Positions 16,398 through 23,310 of a DNA stretch of 64,000 bases are shown here, piece by piece. The stretch is from Bacillota bacterium (GTDB lineage: Bacteria; Bacillota; Clostridia; Lachnospirales; Anaerotignaceae): assembly GCA_019422105.1 (NCBI GenBank), contig JAHZDZ010000011.1, positions 1 through 64,000 on the forward strand, read 5' to 3'. Numbering within the stretch: the stretch's first letter is position 1; every line of letters begins with the position of its first letter. Below the pieces are notes generated by a model. That model searched no databases, had not been told where the DNA came from, and saw only the letters and a program-made list of their open reading frames with translations. Made by a program: the position numbers and the translations under genes.

Positions 16398-17588
16398 TTA
16401 AATTACACCAAGACCTTTTAATTTTTCTATCTGTTCATCGGATAATCCTGCGACTTCCTTGTAAATCTTATAATTGTCTTCTCCTAACTGAGGAGCAGCT
16501 TTTTCGCATTTATCAGGAACACCGTGCATTTTAATAGGTGTTCCGGGAATTCTGATTTCTTCATCCATACCTGGCTGATATACGTTCCAAAGCATATTTC
16601 TGGCCGCTAACTGCGGATGCTCTGTGGCTTCAGGAATTGTAAGTATATTGCCAAATGGGATACCAAGACCGACAATGATTTCTTCCAATTCTGCAACTGT
16701 CTTTGTAGTGGACCATTCCTCAATAATTGATTTCAGTCCCGGCAGATAGTTTTCGCAGCGATGGATATTTGTATCATACAGCGGATTTGTGATCAGATCT
16801 TCACGTCCCATAGCGCCGCAAAGCAGGCCGAACATTTTATCTGTACCACATCCCATTACAAAGTCGCCGTCTTTTCCTCTGAAGGAGTCGAAAGGTGCGA
16901 TGCTTGGATCTTGGTTTCCTGCCCTGTGAGGTGTTTTTCCTGCAATGGTGTATTCTACAACAAAGTTTTCCATAACGGAGAAGAGGGTGTCTACCATTGC
17001 GACGTCAAGACGCTGGCCTTTGCCTGTTTTCTCTCTCTGGAACAACGCCATAAGAATACCGATACATAAATAAGCTCCGGTGTAGTTATCACCGATAGAT
17101 GGGCCTATTTTACAGGGTGGTCCGTCAGGGAAGCCTGTAACGCTCATCATTCCGCTCATTGCCTGTGCTACAATATCATAAGCGGGGCGGCTTTTTAAAG
17201 GTCCCTGCAAGCCATAGCCGGAAATAGAACCATAAATAAGTCTTGGGTTAATTTCCTGCATTACTTCCCAGCTGAACCCTAATTTTTCCAGTACGCCTAC
17301 CCGGTAATTTTCACATACAACGTCTGCTGTTTTCAGTAACTCTCTGAAAACCTCTTTTCCTTCTTCTTTGCTTAAATCGAGGGTAATGCCTTTTTTGTTG
17401 CGGTTTACATAAGCATAGTAACCGCTGAAATTATTTTTTTCAGGTCCCCATCCTCTTGTCTGGTCTCCGCTTCCCGGACGCTCGATTTTGATAACCTCAG
17501 CTCCATGGTCAGCGAGGTTCATTGTACAAAATGGTCCGCTGTAAGCCTGTGTTAAATCAAGCACACGTACGCCTTCAAGTGCTTTCAT
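16398..17588 (-). CDS. Family III CoA-transferase (CaiB/BaiF)
   Basis: The 396-residue enzyme of the CaiB/BaiF fold moves CoA between carboxylic acids through an aspartyl intermediate. It opens with ALEGVRVLDLTQAYSGPFCTM, and the conserved catalytic aspartate falls in the SIGDNYTGAYLCIGI region near residue 167; ADVVCENYRVGVLEKLGF is another family mark. It lies downstream of the two acl genes on the same strand, across a terminator-like hairpin at 17618. That context suggests it activates a beta-amino acid such as beta-alanine, or recycles CoA from acrylyl- or propionyl-CoA. This is inference: C. propionicum is known to use a family I propionate CoA-transferase for this step. Confidence 0.85.
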   Translation of the reverse strand: MKALEGVRVLDLTQAYSGPFCTMNLADHGAEVIKIERPGSGDQTRGWGPEKNNFSGYYAYVNRNKKGITLDLSKEEGKEVFRELLKTADVVCENYRVGVLEKLGFSWEVMQEINPRLIYGSISGYGLQGPLKSRPAYDIVAQAMSGMMSVTGFPDGPPCKIGPSIGDNYTGAYLCIGILMALFQREKTGKGQRLDVAMVDTLFSVMENFVVEYTIAGKTPHRAGNQDPSIAPFDSFRGKDGDFVMGCGTDKMFGLLCGAMGREDLITNPLYDTNIHRCENYLPGLKSIIEEWSTTKTVAELEEIIVGLGIPFGNILTIPEATEHPQLAARNMLWNVYQPGMDEEIRIPGTPIKMHGVPDKCEKAAPQLGEDNYKIYKEVAGLSDEQIEKLKGLGVI

Positions 17589-17617
17589 ATGTTTTCCTCC
17601 TAATAAAATGTTTAAAA

Positions 17618-17643
17618 AAAAGCGAGCTTAATGGCTCGCTTTT
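17618..17643 (-). terminator. Terminator or attenuator between acl pair and CoA-transferase
   Basis: AAAAGCGAGC and GCTCGCTTTT form a ten-pair stem. On the minus strand it is followed by a run of eight T. It should end most acl transcripts and let only some continue into the CoA-transferase gene. Confidence 0.8.
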
Positions 17644-17671
17644 AGGATATTACGCGATTTACAAAAAACTA

Positions 17672-18124
17672 TTATTTTTTAGAAGCGTGCTCACAAACGA
17701 AATCTGGATCCTGAGCGCCTAACTGATCTTTTTTAGCAATGTAAAGGCTGCCTGTAGCTCTGCCACAGAGAACAGGAGGGATGCAGCATGTAGCAGCTGT
17801 GTGCTCATATTTGGACATATCAGCATCTGTTCTGTCCATCATTGTAGCAACTTTGTAAGCTTCGAATTTACATGTGTAGGATGTGTTGCCAACTTTTTCA
17901 ATCCAGCCATGATATTCCATGAAGTCACCAACATAAACAGGAGCAGTGAATTCGATTTCTTTATATCCTAAGAAGAGGCTGATGTCACCGTCAACTCTAA
18001 CCATGAGTTCTGTTCCAACGTCTCCCCAAGCAACAGCAAGTTTAGCGCCGTTTACAAGACCGCCTACATAATGTCCGTCTGCTTCACACATCATTCTTTT
18101 ATGGATTACTTTTGTTCCGACCAT
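17672..18124 (-). CDS. acl: Beta-alanyl-CoA:ammonia lyase-like hotdog enzyme, copy 1
   Basis: A 150-residue hotdog-fold protein. The sequence closely follows what I recall of the beta-alanyl-CoA:ammonia lyases of Clostridium propionicum (for example WGDVGTELMVRVDGDISLFL and FTAPVYVGDFMEYHGWIEK). Those enzymes convert beta-alanyl-CoA to acrylyl-CoA plus ammonia; a relative, 3-aminobutyryl-CoA ammonia lyase, serves lysine fermentation. This copy differs from the neighbouring one only at residues 13-14 (Cys-Glu instead of Thr-Ala). The C. propionicum enzyme as I remember it reads Ser-Ala there, so this copy looks derived. ATAAGGAGG precedes the start, and only 60 bases separate it from copy 2. 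Confidence 0.85.
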   Translation of the reverse strand: MVGTKVIHKRMMCEADGHYVGGLVNGAKLAVAWGDVGTELMVRVDGDISLFLGYKEIEFTAPVYVGDFMEYHGWIEKVGNTSYTCKFEAYKVATMMDRTDADMSKYEHTAATCCIPPVLCGRATGSLYIAKKDQLGAQDPDFVCEHASKK

Positions 18125-18184
18125 TTTAAAATCCTCCTTATATGTATCTATCGTTTTAATAAGTAGTGGTTACTTTTTTTGTTC

Positions 18185-18637
18185 TCACTTTTTAGAAGCG
18201 TGCTCGCAAACGAAATCTGGATCCTGAGCGCCTAACTGATCTTTTTTAGCAATGTAAAGGCTGCCTGTAGCTCTGCCACAGAGAACAGGAGGGATGCAGC
18301 ATGTAGCAGCTGTGTGCTCATATTTGGACATATCAGCATCTGTTCTGTCCATCATTGTAGCAACTTTGTAAGCTTCGAATTTACATGTGTAGGATGTGTT
18401 GCCAACTTTTTCAATCCAGCCATGATATTCCATGAAGTCACCAACATAAACAGGAGCAGTGAATTCGATTTCTTTATATCCTAAGAAGAGGCTGATGTCA
18501 CCGTCAACTCTAACCATGAGTTCTGTTCCAACGTCTCCCCAAGCAACAGCAAGTTTAGCGCCGTTTACAAGACCGCCTACATAATGTCCGTCTGCAGCTG
18601 TCATCATTCTTTTATGGATTACTTTTGTTCCGACCAT
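18185..18637 (-). CDS. acl: Beta-alanyl-CoA:ammonia lyase-like hotdog enzyme, copy 2
   Basis: A 150-residue near-identical tandem copy and the promoter-proximal gene of the pair. It has Thr-Ala at residues 13-14, which I take as the ancestral state. The DNA of the two copies differs in that two-codon block (five substitutions), one synonymous Cys codon, the last Lys codon and the stop codon, with about 390 bases in between unchanged. It should be cytoplasmic and act on CoA thioesters of beta-amino acids. A GGGAGG ribosome site and a long, structured leader precede it. The C. propionicum pair is reported to differ at six residues and to be strongly induced on beta-alanine; whether that regulation applies here is unknown. 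Confidence 0.86.
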   Translation of the reverse strand: MVGTKVIHKRMMTAADGHYVGGLVNGAKLAVAWGDVGTELMVRVDGDISLFLGYKEIEFTAPVYVGDFMEYHGWIEKVGNTSYTCKFEAYKVATMMDRTDADMSKYEHTAATCCIPPVLCGRATGSLYIAKKDQLGAQDPDFVCEHASKK

Positions 18638-18698
18638 TTTAAATCCTCCCTTTTCCTTTTATAAAATAGTTTGGTTGTGATGTGAAAGCTAATTAGTC

Positions 18699-18716
18699 AA
18701 CAGGTGCAAACCTGTT
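18699..18716 (-). promoter_or_regulatory. Hairpin in the acl leader
   Basis: A perfect AACAGGT/ACCTGTT stem with a four-base loop sits in the leader RNA of the acl pair, about 60 bases before the start codon. The gap 18638-19161 otherwise holds the acl promoter and AT-rich sequence, with no gene. Confidence 0.5.
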
Positions 18717-18784
18717 AAGACAAACGGTTAAACCTGGTATATCGGCAAGGCTTTTTCCGTTGTCCCTCAACTAACTATGTCCTT

Positions 18785-18815
18785 ACTATAGCGTATTCAT
18801 TTAGAAGATAGTCAA
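18785..18815 (-). promoter_or_regulatory. Candidate acl promoter with 19-base spacer
   Basis: On the minus strand TTGACT and TATAGT are 19 bases apart, longer than the usual 17. Such spacing is typical of promoters that need a MerR-type activator, and a MerR gene lies 3 kb away. The link is speculative. Confidence 0.45.
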
Positions 18816-19161
18816 GACCTTTTTAAAAAAATATTTGAATTTTTTTGGCAGATTGGGAAAAACTATACAGTCACTGGAGTGTTAGTGAGATGTTCTAAAA
18901 AGTGAAAAAACAATATTTGAAATGAACAAAAAATACATAATAAAATTGAAATAAAAGGGGATTTATTGTGCAATTTTTAATATTACGTGCGCAAAGTATA
19001 CATTATACGAAAAAATCTCTGTAAATGATGCTGGACAGTTTGATTTCTACTAGAGGCTTTTTTTCGCAGAATAAATCAGTGTGCAAAAATCTACATAGGG
19101 GGAAAGTTTGTTTTACAATGGATAGGATGTTTGATAAAATACTGAATTAGGGTGATAAAAA

Positions 19162-19677
19162 ATGAAAATTTTAGTTTTGAGCGATACACATGGTTATCTG
19201 GAGAACGCGGAGAATATCATTGATAAAATAGGTACAAAGATGGAAGCTATTATTCATTTGGGTGATTACGAAAACGATGTGGCCGTTTTAAAGAAGAAAT
19301 ACCCTTTCTTAACTTTTTATTCAGTGAGGGGAAACAATGACTACAGCAGTAAAACTCCAGAGGAACTCATGCTGCGTATGGGAGGAAAGAGATTGTTATT
19401 AACTCATGGCCATAAGCAGAGAGTCTATTATAATTTCTATACAATAAGCTGCTGGGCGGAGGAACAGCAGGCAGATATCGTTTTGTTTGGACATACGCAT
19501 ATTCCTGTCAACGATTTTAAGGGGAGCGTATACCTTTTTAACCCGGGCAGTATCTCGCTGCCAAGGGCAACGCAGTGTCCAACTTTTGGAATATTGGACA
19601 TATCGGAAAGCGGAGTAATCAGGGGATCTATTATGGAGTATGCAGGAAGGGATTTATTTCGTCTAATGCGTATTTAA
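19162..19677 (+). CDS. YfcE/MJ0936-type metallophosphodiesterase
   Basis: The 171-residue calcineurin-like phosphoesterase carries the full set of metal motifs: D-x-H in LSDTHG, GD in HLGDYEND, GN(N)D in VRGNNDY, GH in LTHGHK, and the final GH-x-H in LFGHTHIPV. Enzymes of this family hydrolyse phosphodiesters in vitro, and the physiological substrate is generally not known. It is transcribed alone on the plus strand, with GGGTGATAAA before the ATG, and precedes the tRNA cluster. Confidence 0.9.
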   Translation: MKILVLSDTHGYLENAENIIDKIGTKMEAIIHLGDYENDVAVLKKKYPFLTFYSVRGNNDYSSKTPEELMLRMGGKRLLLTHGHKQRVYYNFYTISCWAEEQQADIVLFGHTHIPVNDFKGSVYLFNPGSISLPRATQCPTFGILDISESGVIRGSIMEYAGRDLFRLMRI

Positions 19678-19815
19678 GACTGATGATGGCAGAAATGCAT
19701 TATGTACTTGCATAGGGGTATTGACTTTACTGATATTTTCATATAAAATAAATAGGCTAAAGTGAATTGGGTTGAGACAAGAGAGATAATTACAACCCTT
19801 TGTATTCTTAATTGT

Positions 19816-19889
<74 letters not shown>

Positions 19890-19976
19890 TTTTTTGATAA
19901 TACAATTTGAAATTGTTTGTGACAGGATTGACAGATAGTAATAAAAATGGAAGGCGAAAGTCTTTTATTCATATAA

Positions 19977-20014
19977 GCGGATGTGGCGGAATTGGCAGAC
20001 GCGCCAGATTTAGG
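19977..20014 (+). tRNA. tRNA-Leu(UAG), 5' half of a split gene (attL side)
   Basis: These 38 bases run from the acceptor strand GCGGATG through the D-arm to the anticodon loop (CCAGA then TTTAGG) and then stop matching a tRNA. Joined to 33729-33772 they give a perfect 82-base tRNA-Leu: GCGGATG pairs with CATCCGC and CCAGA with TCTGG. The gene is therefore interrupted by an insertion in the anticodon loop and should not yield a functional tRNA. Confidence 0.9.
20010..20014 (+). repeat. attL core TTAGG
   Basis: Five bases shared by the two tRNA-Leu junctions (here and 33724-33728). They mark where the insertion joined the host gene. Confidence 0.7.
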
Positions 20015-20093
20015 CTGTGTAACGATAGTGTAAGAATGAAGTAAAAGGAAAGATAGGGAAAAAATAGAAGACAAAAGTCTTTTATTCGTATAA

Positions 20094-20175
20094 GCGGGTG
20101 TGGCGGAATTGGCAGACGCGCAAGATTTAGGTTCTTGTATCGAGAGGTGTGCAGGTTCGATTCCTGTCACCCGCA
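20094..20175 (+). tRNA. tRNA-Leu (anticodon UAG), intact, inside the element
   Basis: An 82-base cloverleaf with acceptor GCGGGTG/CACCCGC, anticodon stem CAAGA/TCTTG, loop TTTAGGT (anticodon TAG), a short variable arm and T-arm GGTTCGATTC. It has the same anticodon as the split host gene but differs at several paired positions. Its upstream flank (about 20052-20093) is also a near copy of the flank of the broken gene. It probably replaces the disrupted tRNA. Confidence 0.93.
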
Positions 20176-20180
20176 TGGGT

Positions 20181-20217
20181 AAAAAAGTAGATTTTCTTTT
20201 TGAAAATCTACTTTTTT
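20181..20217 (+). terminator. tRNA-Leu terminator
   Basis: A perfect 16-base-pair stem, AAAAAAGTAGATTTTC with its complement, and a five-base loop, ending in a run of six T. Confidence 0.9.
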
Positions 20218-20236
20218 ATTTTAAATAAAAATTTTT

Positions 20237-20397
20237 AAAAACCGCTTGACATGACTCCCAACAAGAGCTTTACTACCATCAGCGGGATTTCCCCACCACA
20301 AAAAAGTATCATGGCAGGCTACTGTGTTACAGCACAATAGCCCTGCACTAAGGTGAGTTAGCACCCAAGCACAACCGTTAATACGGCACCATGACAA
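20237..20397 (-). ncRNA. Structured small RNA, probably 6S-like
   Basis: A minus-strand RNA of about 160 bases is predicted. A sigma-A promoter precedes it, and the RNA ends in a T-run at 20237-20241. The ends pair (TTGTCATG with CATGTCAA, one mismatch). A long terminal hairpin forms from GCAGGGCTATTGTG and CACAGTAGCCTGC, and weakly paired strands lie between. This shape, a closing stem, a large central bubble and an apical stem, is that of 6S RNA, the RNA-polymerase-binding regulator. I cannot confirm the family by sequence alone. A long minus-strand open frame across it is not a gene. Confidence 0.5.
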
Positions 20398-20401
20398 ATT
20401 T

Positions 20402-20430
20402 ATTATACTATGTTTATGGAGCTTATACAA
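20402..20430 (-). promoter_or_regulatory. Sigma-A promoter of the small RNA
   Basis: On the minus strand TTGTAT and TATAAT are exactly 17 bases apart, just upstream of the structured RNA. Confidence 0.7.
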
Positions 20431-20440
20431 GAATTTATCA

Positions 20441-20490
20441 GCGTGTGCATGGGTTTCAGGCGGTAAGCCTCTCCTTTGCATGCGCTTTTT
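20441..20490 (+). terminator. Terminator-like leader hairpin before the 227-residue gene
   Basis: GCGTGTGCA pairs, with G-U wobbles, to TGCATGCGC and is followed by six T. An inner AGGC/GCCT hairpin sits between. Because it lies upstream of a gene it may be an attenuator or the end of another transcript. Confidence 0.4.
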
Positions 20491-20535
20491 TATATCAGGG
20501 AAATTCCCGACTATCATTTGAAAGGTCGGGATTTT

Positions 20536-21219
20536 ATGAACATTTTTAAGGAAAGCGGTGACTTTATAGGCCACAATAATCTGGAGTCTGAGGAGGATTC
20601 CTTTTACTCTTTTTTCTGCTTGGCAGAGCAGGTTCGTTCTAAAATGGGCGGTCAGGGGTATCTTCTGGATTATTACATTTCTGCTATTTTCGCGGCTCTT
20701 AGAGAGACCTACGCCCACGAGGCAGCGGAAGAAGGTTTCAGCGCCATGAGTCCATACCAGTCTCTTTGTGTAAGTATTTTGGAAGGAGGTGAAAAGGATA
20801 AGAATAACCCTTTATATTCTAAAACGCTTACAGCTGCTATCGCTTTTATTAAAGATAAGGCATATCATGAGCGTATAACCAAATTGAATCTGCTCTGTAC
20901 CACTATGGCGGACGACTATTTTAATCACTCTGTAGATAATTATATAGCAAAACAGGAGTGTATTTTAAATCAGGCGATAGACTTGATACAGCTTCGGGAG
21001 GCGTATGAACAGATAATACATATTGTGGGAGAGCCGATAATGGAGACATTGGAGCTGAAGCTGAAACAAAGGTTTTTGGTATCTCCGCTTGTTTCAATAT
21101 ATACACAGGGGTTTATCAATGATTTTTTAGACCGTTTGACCACTCGTGATATTGAAACAAATAAACAGATATTTCAGCTTATTTTGGACAGAATATCAGC
21201 AAATAAAAATCAAGGCTAA
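20536..21219 (+). CDS. Hypothetical helical protein (227 residues)
   Basis: I do not recognise this protein. It is soluble and predicted mostly helical, with no signal peptide and no evident catalytic motif. The N-terminal part reads DFIGHNNLESEEDSFYSFF, and the C-terminal part is amphipathic (IDLIQLREAYEQIIHIVG, FINDFLDRLTTRDIETN). The ATG at 20536 is preceded by GAAAGGTCGGG, itself half of a TCCCGAC/GTCGGGA inverted repeat (20507-20529). By eye its GC content and codon use look like the host chromosome rather than the AT-rich genes that follow. It may therefore be captured chromosomal cargo inside the element. Confidence 0.6.
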   Translation: MNIFKESGDFIGHNNLESEEDSFYSFFCLAEQVRSKMGGQGYLLDYYISAIFAALRETYAHEAAEEGFSAMSPYQSLCVSILEGGEKDKNNPLYSKTLTAAIAFIKDKAYHERITKLNLLCTTMADDYFNHSVDNYIAKQECILNQAIDLIQLREAYEQIIHIVGEPIMETLELKLKQRFLVSPLVSIYTQGFINDFLDRLTTRDIETNKQIFQLILDRISANKNQG

Positions 21220-21233
21220 AAAGTAAAACACGA

Positions 21234-21271
21234 CGAAAAACAATCTGGTTTAAATGCCGGATTGTTTTTCG
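21234..21271. terminator. Bidirectional terminator
   Basis: CGAAAAACAATC and GATTGTTTTTCG form a 12-pair stem between the convergent 227-residue gene and the recombinase gene, with T-runs inside each 3' arm. Confidence 0.8.
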
Positions 21272-21274
21272 TAT

Positions 21275-22852
21275 TTATGAGACTAATATTTCACTGTGGG
21301 ATAGAAAATCAGCCTTAATTTGAAACTCAACATCCAGTTGTCCATTATTCTCAGTAATTATGATTTTGTCAACTAGCATTCGCAGATGGACTTCACTGAT
21401 ATTTTTATTCTCCACAATTTCGTCCAGCAGATCAATAGATGTTTTCAGTTTCTCTTTTCTGTTTTTGATAGTAGTTTCAAGGTTTTTAAATTGTTCTATT
21501 TGTTTATTTGTTTCAGATAATTCGGTTTCTTTCTTTTGAATCATACGATTATACCGTTCCTCATTGGGTTTATCTCGAATGCGTTCCATAAGGATGCTCT
21601 CGATATCCTGTTCCAATAAATCTGATTTTTCTGTTAGTTTTTGAATTTTATTCTCAAGGTTATTGTTCTGTTTCGCCCAGTTTTCCACATCCGACTGTAT
21701 GGCTTTCCAGTTGTTTTGCGCTTGGCTCTTTAGATACAGCAATTCATTATATAAGTATTCGTCAAGAGTTTCTTCCCTGATTCTGTGAAGTGTACAGTAG
21801 CCTTTGCCGTATCTGTGATAGGCGTTGCACACATACTCAACTCTCGTGATACCTTTAAGAGTTCGTTTTTTGGCTACAAAACAGCTTCCGCAATTGCCGC
21901 ATTTCAGCAGACCTGAATAGCGATGTATTGTACTTTTTGTTCCGGCCCGAACATTTTTATCTACTCTTTCTTTGAGTAAGAACTGAACCTGCTCCCATTT
22001 CTCACGGTTAATAATAACCGGATAATATCCTTCGTGGCGGAATTGATTTTCAGAATCCATGAATCGTGTTGTCTTGTTTATTGTGCTGGTTTCAGTTTTA
22101 TGGTTCACCAATGTTCCGGTATAGGATTCATCTGTCAGTATCCTTTTGACAGTTGTATTTACCCATAAATAGCTTGAGGAAATCTTGGGGAGTGTGTAGG
22201 GTAGACTCTTGTTTAAAATTTTACTTTGTATTTTAGCGGGCGTTGCCTTTCCTTCTTTATTCAAAATTTTTGCTATTTTCACCAGTCCATAGCCGTTTAA
22301 ATATAAGTAATAGATATATCGCACTGTATCTGCCGCTTCATCAACAATTACGATTTTCCCTGTATTCCTGTCTTTAAAATAACCGAATGGAGGTATGGCA
22401 ATTACACCGTTGTCCTTTTGCTTCTGCCGGTAAGCTGCCGTTATTTTCCTTGAGATATCCTTGGCATAGAAGTCGTTGAGCAGTCCTTTGAAGCCGACAA
22501 TCAAATCGTCGTTTTCATTTGTTGTGTCAATATTTTCTGTAACTGATAAAACTCTTACGTCGTTTTCTCTCAGGTAATCGATAAACAACGCTGTCTGCGT
22601 TCTGTGCCTGCCCAGACGAGAAAGGTCTTTGACGATAACAGCGTCTATTTTTTTGTTTTCAACAGCGTCATAAATTTTGCTGATACCCTCACGATTGAAG
22701 TGCATACCGCTTATATTATCGTCAAATGACTCTCCGACAATTGTATAACTATTTTTAACAGCGTAGTCGTAAATTATTTTTCTCTGGTTTGTCAAGGAGT
22801 TTAACTCCTCGTCCTCGTCACGGGAAAGCCTGTAGTATAACCAAACTTTCAT
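21275..22852 (-). CDS. Large serine recombinase (element integrase)
   Basis: This 525-residue site-specific recombinase is the likely integrase/excisionase of the element. Its N-terminal resolvase domain carries the nucleophilic serine in YYRLSRDEDEE and the arginines of DLSRLGRHRTQT. A Recombinase domain follows (about 160-270), then a zinc ribbon with the cysteine pairs KCGNCGSCF and VCNAYHRYGKGYC. A coiled-coil region with long Glu/Lys-rich helices (about 375-490) completes the usual large serine recombinase layout, as in TnpX. The ATG at 22852 is preceded by GAGGTG; a GTG at 22864 is the alternative. It lies 1.2 kb from attL. Confidence 0.93.
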   Translation of the reverse strand: MKVWLYYRLSRDEDEELNSLTNQRKIIYDYAVKNSYTIVGESFDDNISGMHFNREGISKIYDAVENKKIDAVIVKDLSRLGRHRTQTALFIDYLRENDVRVLSVTENIDTTNENDDLIVGFKGLLNDFYAKDISRKITAAYRQKQKDNGVIAIPPFGYFKDRNTGKIVIVDEAADTVRYIYYLYLNGYGLVKIAKILNKEGKATPAKIQSKILNKSLPYTLPKISSSYLWVNTTVKRILTDESYTGTLVNHKTETSTINKTTRFMDSENQFRHEGYYPVIINREKWEQVQFLLKERVDKNVRAGTKSTIHRYSGLLKCGNCGSCFVAKKRTLKGITRVEYVCNAYHRYGKGYCTLHRIREETLDEYLYNELLYLKSQAQNNWKAIQSDVENWAKQNNNLENKIQKLTEKSDLLEQDIESILMERIRDKPNEERYNRMIQKKETELSETNKQIEQFKNLETTIKNRKEKLKTSIDLLDEIVENKNISEVHLRMLVDKIIITENNGQLDVEFQIKADFLSHSEILVS

Positions 22853-22903
22853 AGCTTTTATCACCTCGTTTCTGTTTTCGAAGCTAACATATCACAAGGC
22901 TTT

Positions 22904-23062
22904 TTACAAAGCTATGAAAGGATTCTCTGTTTTTTCAAGGCTATATTCTGTTGATAAATAATCATAAACAACAGCCCTAAGAAAAATATTAAACTGGTTG
23001 TTAGTTCCCACGTATGTATAAATGACTTTTTGAACCACTGGTTCTTCTCTTTTTCTTGCCAT
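22904..23062 (-). CDS. Small 52-residue protein upstream of the recombinase
   Basis: This small gene has an ideal AAAGGAG five bases before its ATG and ends 51 bases before the recombinase start. It begins MARKREEPVVQKVIYTYVG, continues with a hydrophobic stretch (NIFLRAVVYDYL) and ends ENPFIAL. It is too short for family recognition. Position, strand and ribosome site argue it is real and co-transcribed with the recombinase. It could be a recombination directionality factor or another small regulator, but that is only a guess. Confidence 0.6.
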   Translation of the reverse strand: MARKREEPVVQKVIYTYVGTNNQFNIFLRAVVYDYLSTEYSLEKTENPFIAL

Positions 23063-23141
23063 GGATTCTCCTTTCTTCCTGATTTTCAGGAATACCGTAT
23101 TTTTTGTGCATATTGCCGGTTGAAAATTTTATGGTGTCTCA

Positions 23142-23224
23142 TTTGATGCCACCGAAAAAACCGCTGTTTTCTAAGGCTGAGGTCGCTTTTTTCAGTAATG
23201 TGGTGACCGATATGATGCCACACC
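23142..23224. repeat. GATGCCAC repeats upstream of the recombinase operon
   Basis: TTTGATGCCACC (23142-23153) and TATGATGCCACACC (23211-23224) share a core that recurs in the hairpin at 23289. They lie in the largely gene-free interval 23063-23556, a candidate origin of replication or transfer. Confidence 0.45.
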
Positions 23225-23255
23225 GTGTAATGTGACACCACAATAAAATGTCTGA

Positions 23256-23278
23256 AAACCCCCGCACTGCGGGGGTTT
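23256..23278. terminator. GC-rich terminator hairpin
   Basis: AAACCCCCGC and GCGGGGGTTT form a ten-pair stem with a three-base loop, unusually GC-rich for this AT-rich element. Confidence 0.65.
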
Positions 23279-23288
23279 GAGAGATTCG

Positions 23289-23310
23289 GGCTGGCAATTT
23301 GATGCCAGCC
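23289..23310. repeat. Hairpin GGCTGGCA/TGCCAGCC
   Basis: A perfect eight-pair stem with a six-base loop whose right half contains the TTTGATGCCA repeat. A further TTTGGTT/AACCAAA inverted repeat lies near 23418-23442. I see no gene between 23063 and 23556. Confidence 0.5.

Noticed and set aside
17672..18637. Calling the hotdog pair 3-aminobutyryl-CoA ammonia lyases of lysine fermentation
   Set aside because: None of the other lysine-fermentation genes (kamA, kamDE, kce, kdd) is nearby, and the sequence is closer to my memory of the C. propionicum beta-alanyl-CoA lyases.
19977..20014. Reading the left tRNA fragment as a decayed pseudo-tRNA
   Set aside because: Its matching 3' half with exact compensating stems exists at 33729-33772, so it is a split gene, not a degraded copy.
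20221..20718. A 165-codon minus-strand open frame
   Set aside because: It overlaps the structured RNA and the 227-residue gene, has no ribosome site and no recognisable protein sequence.
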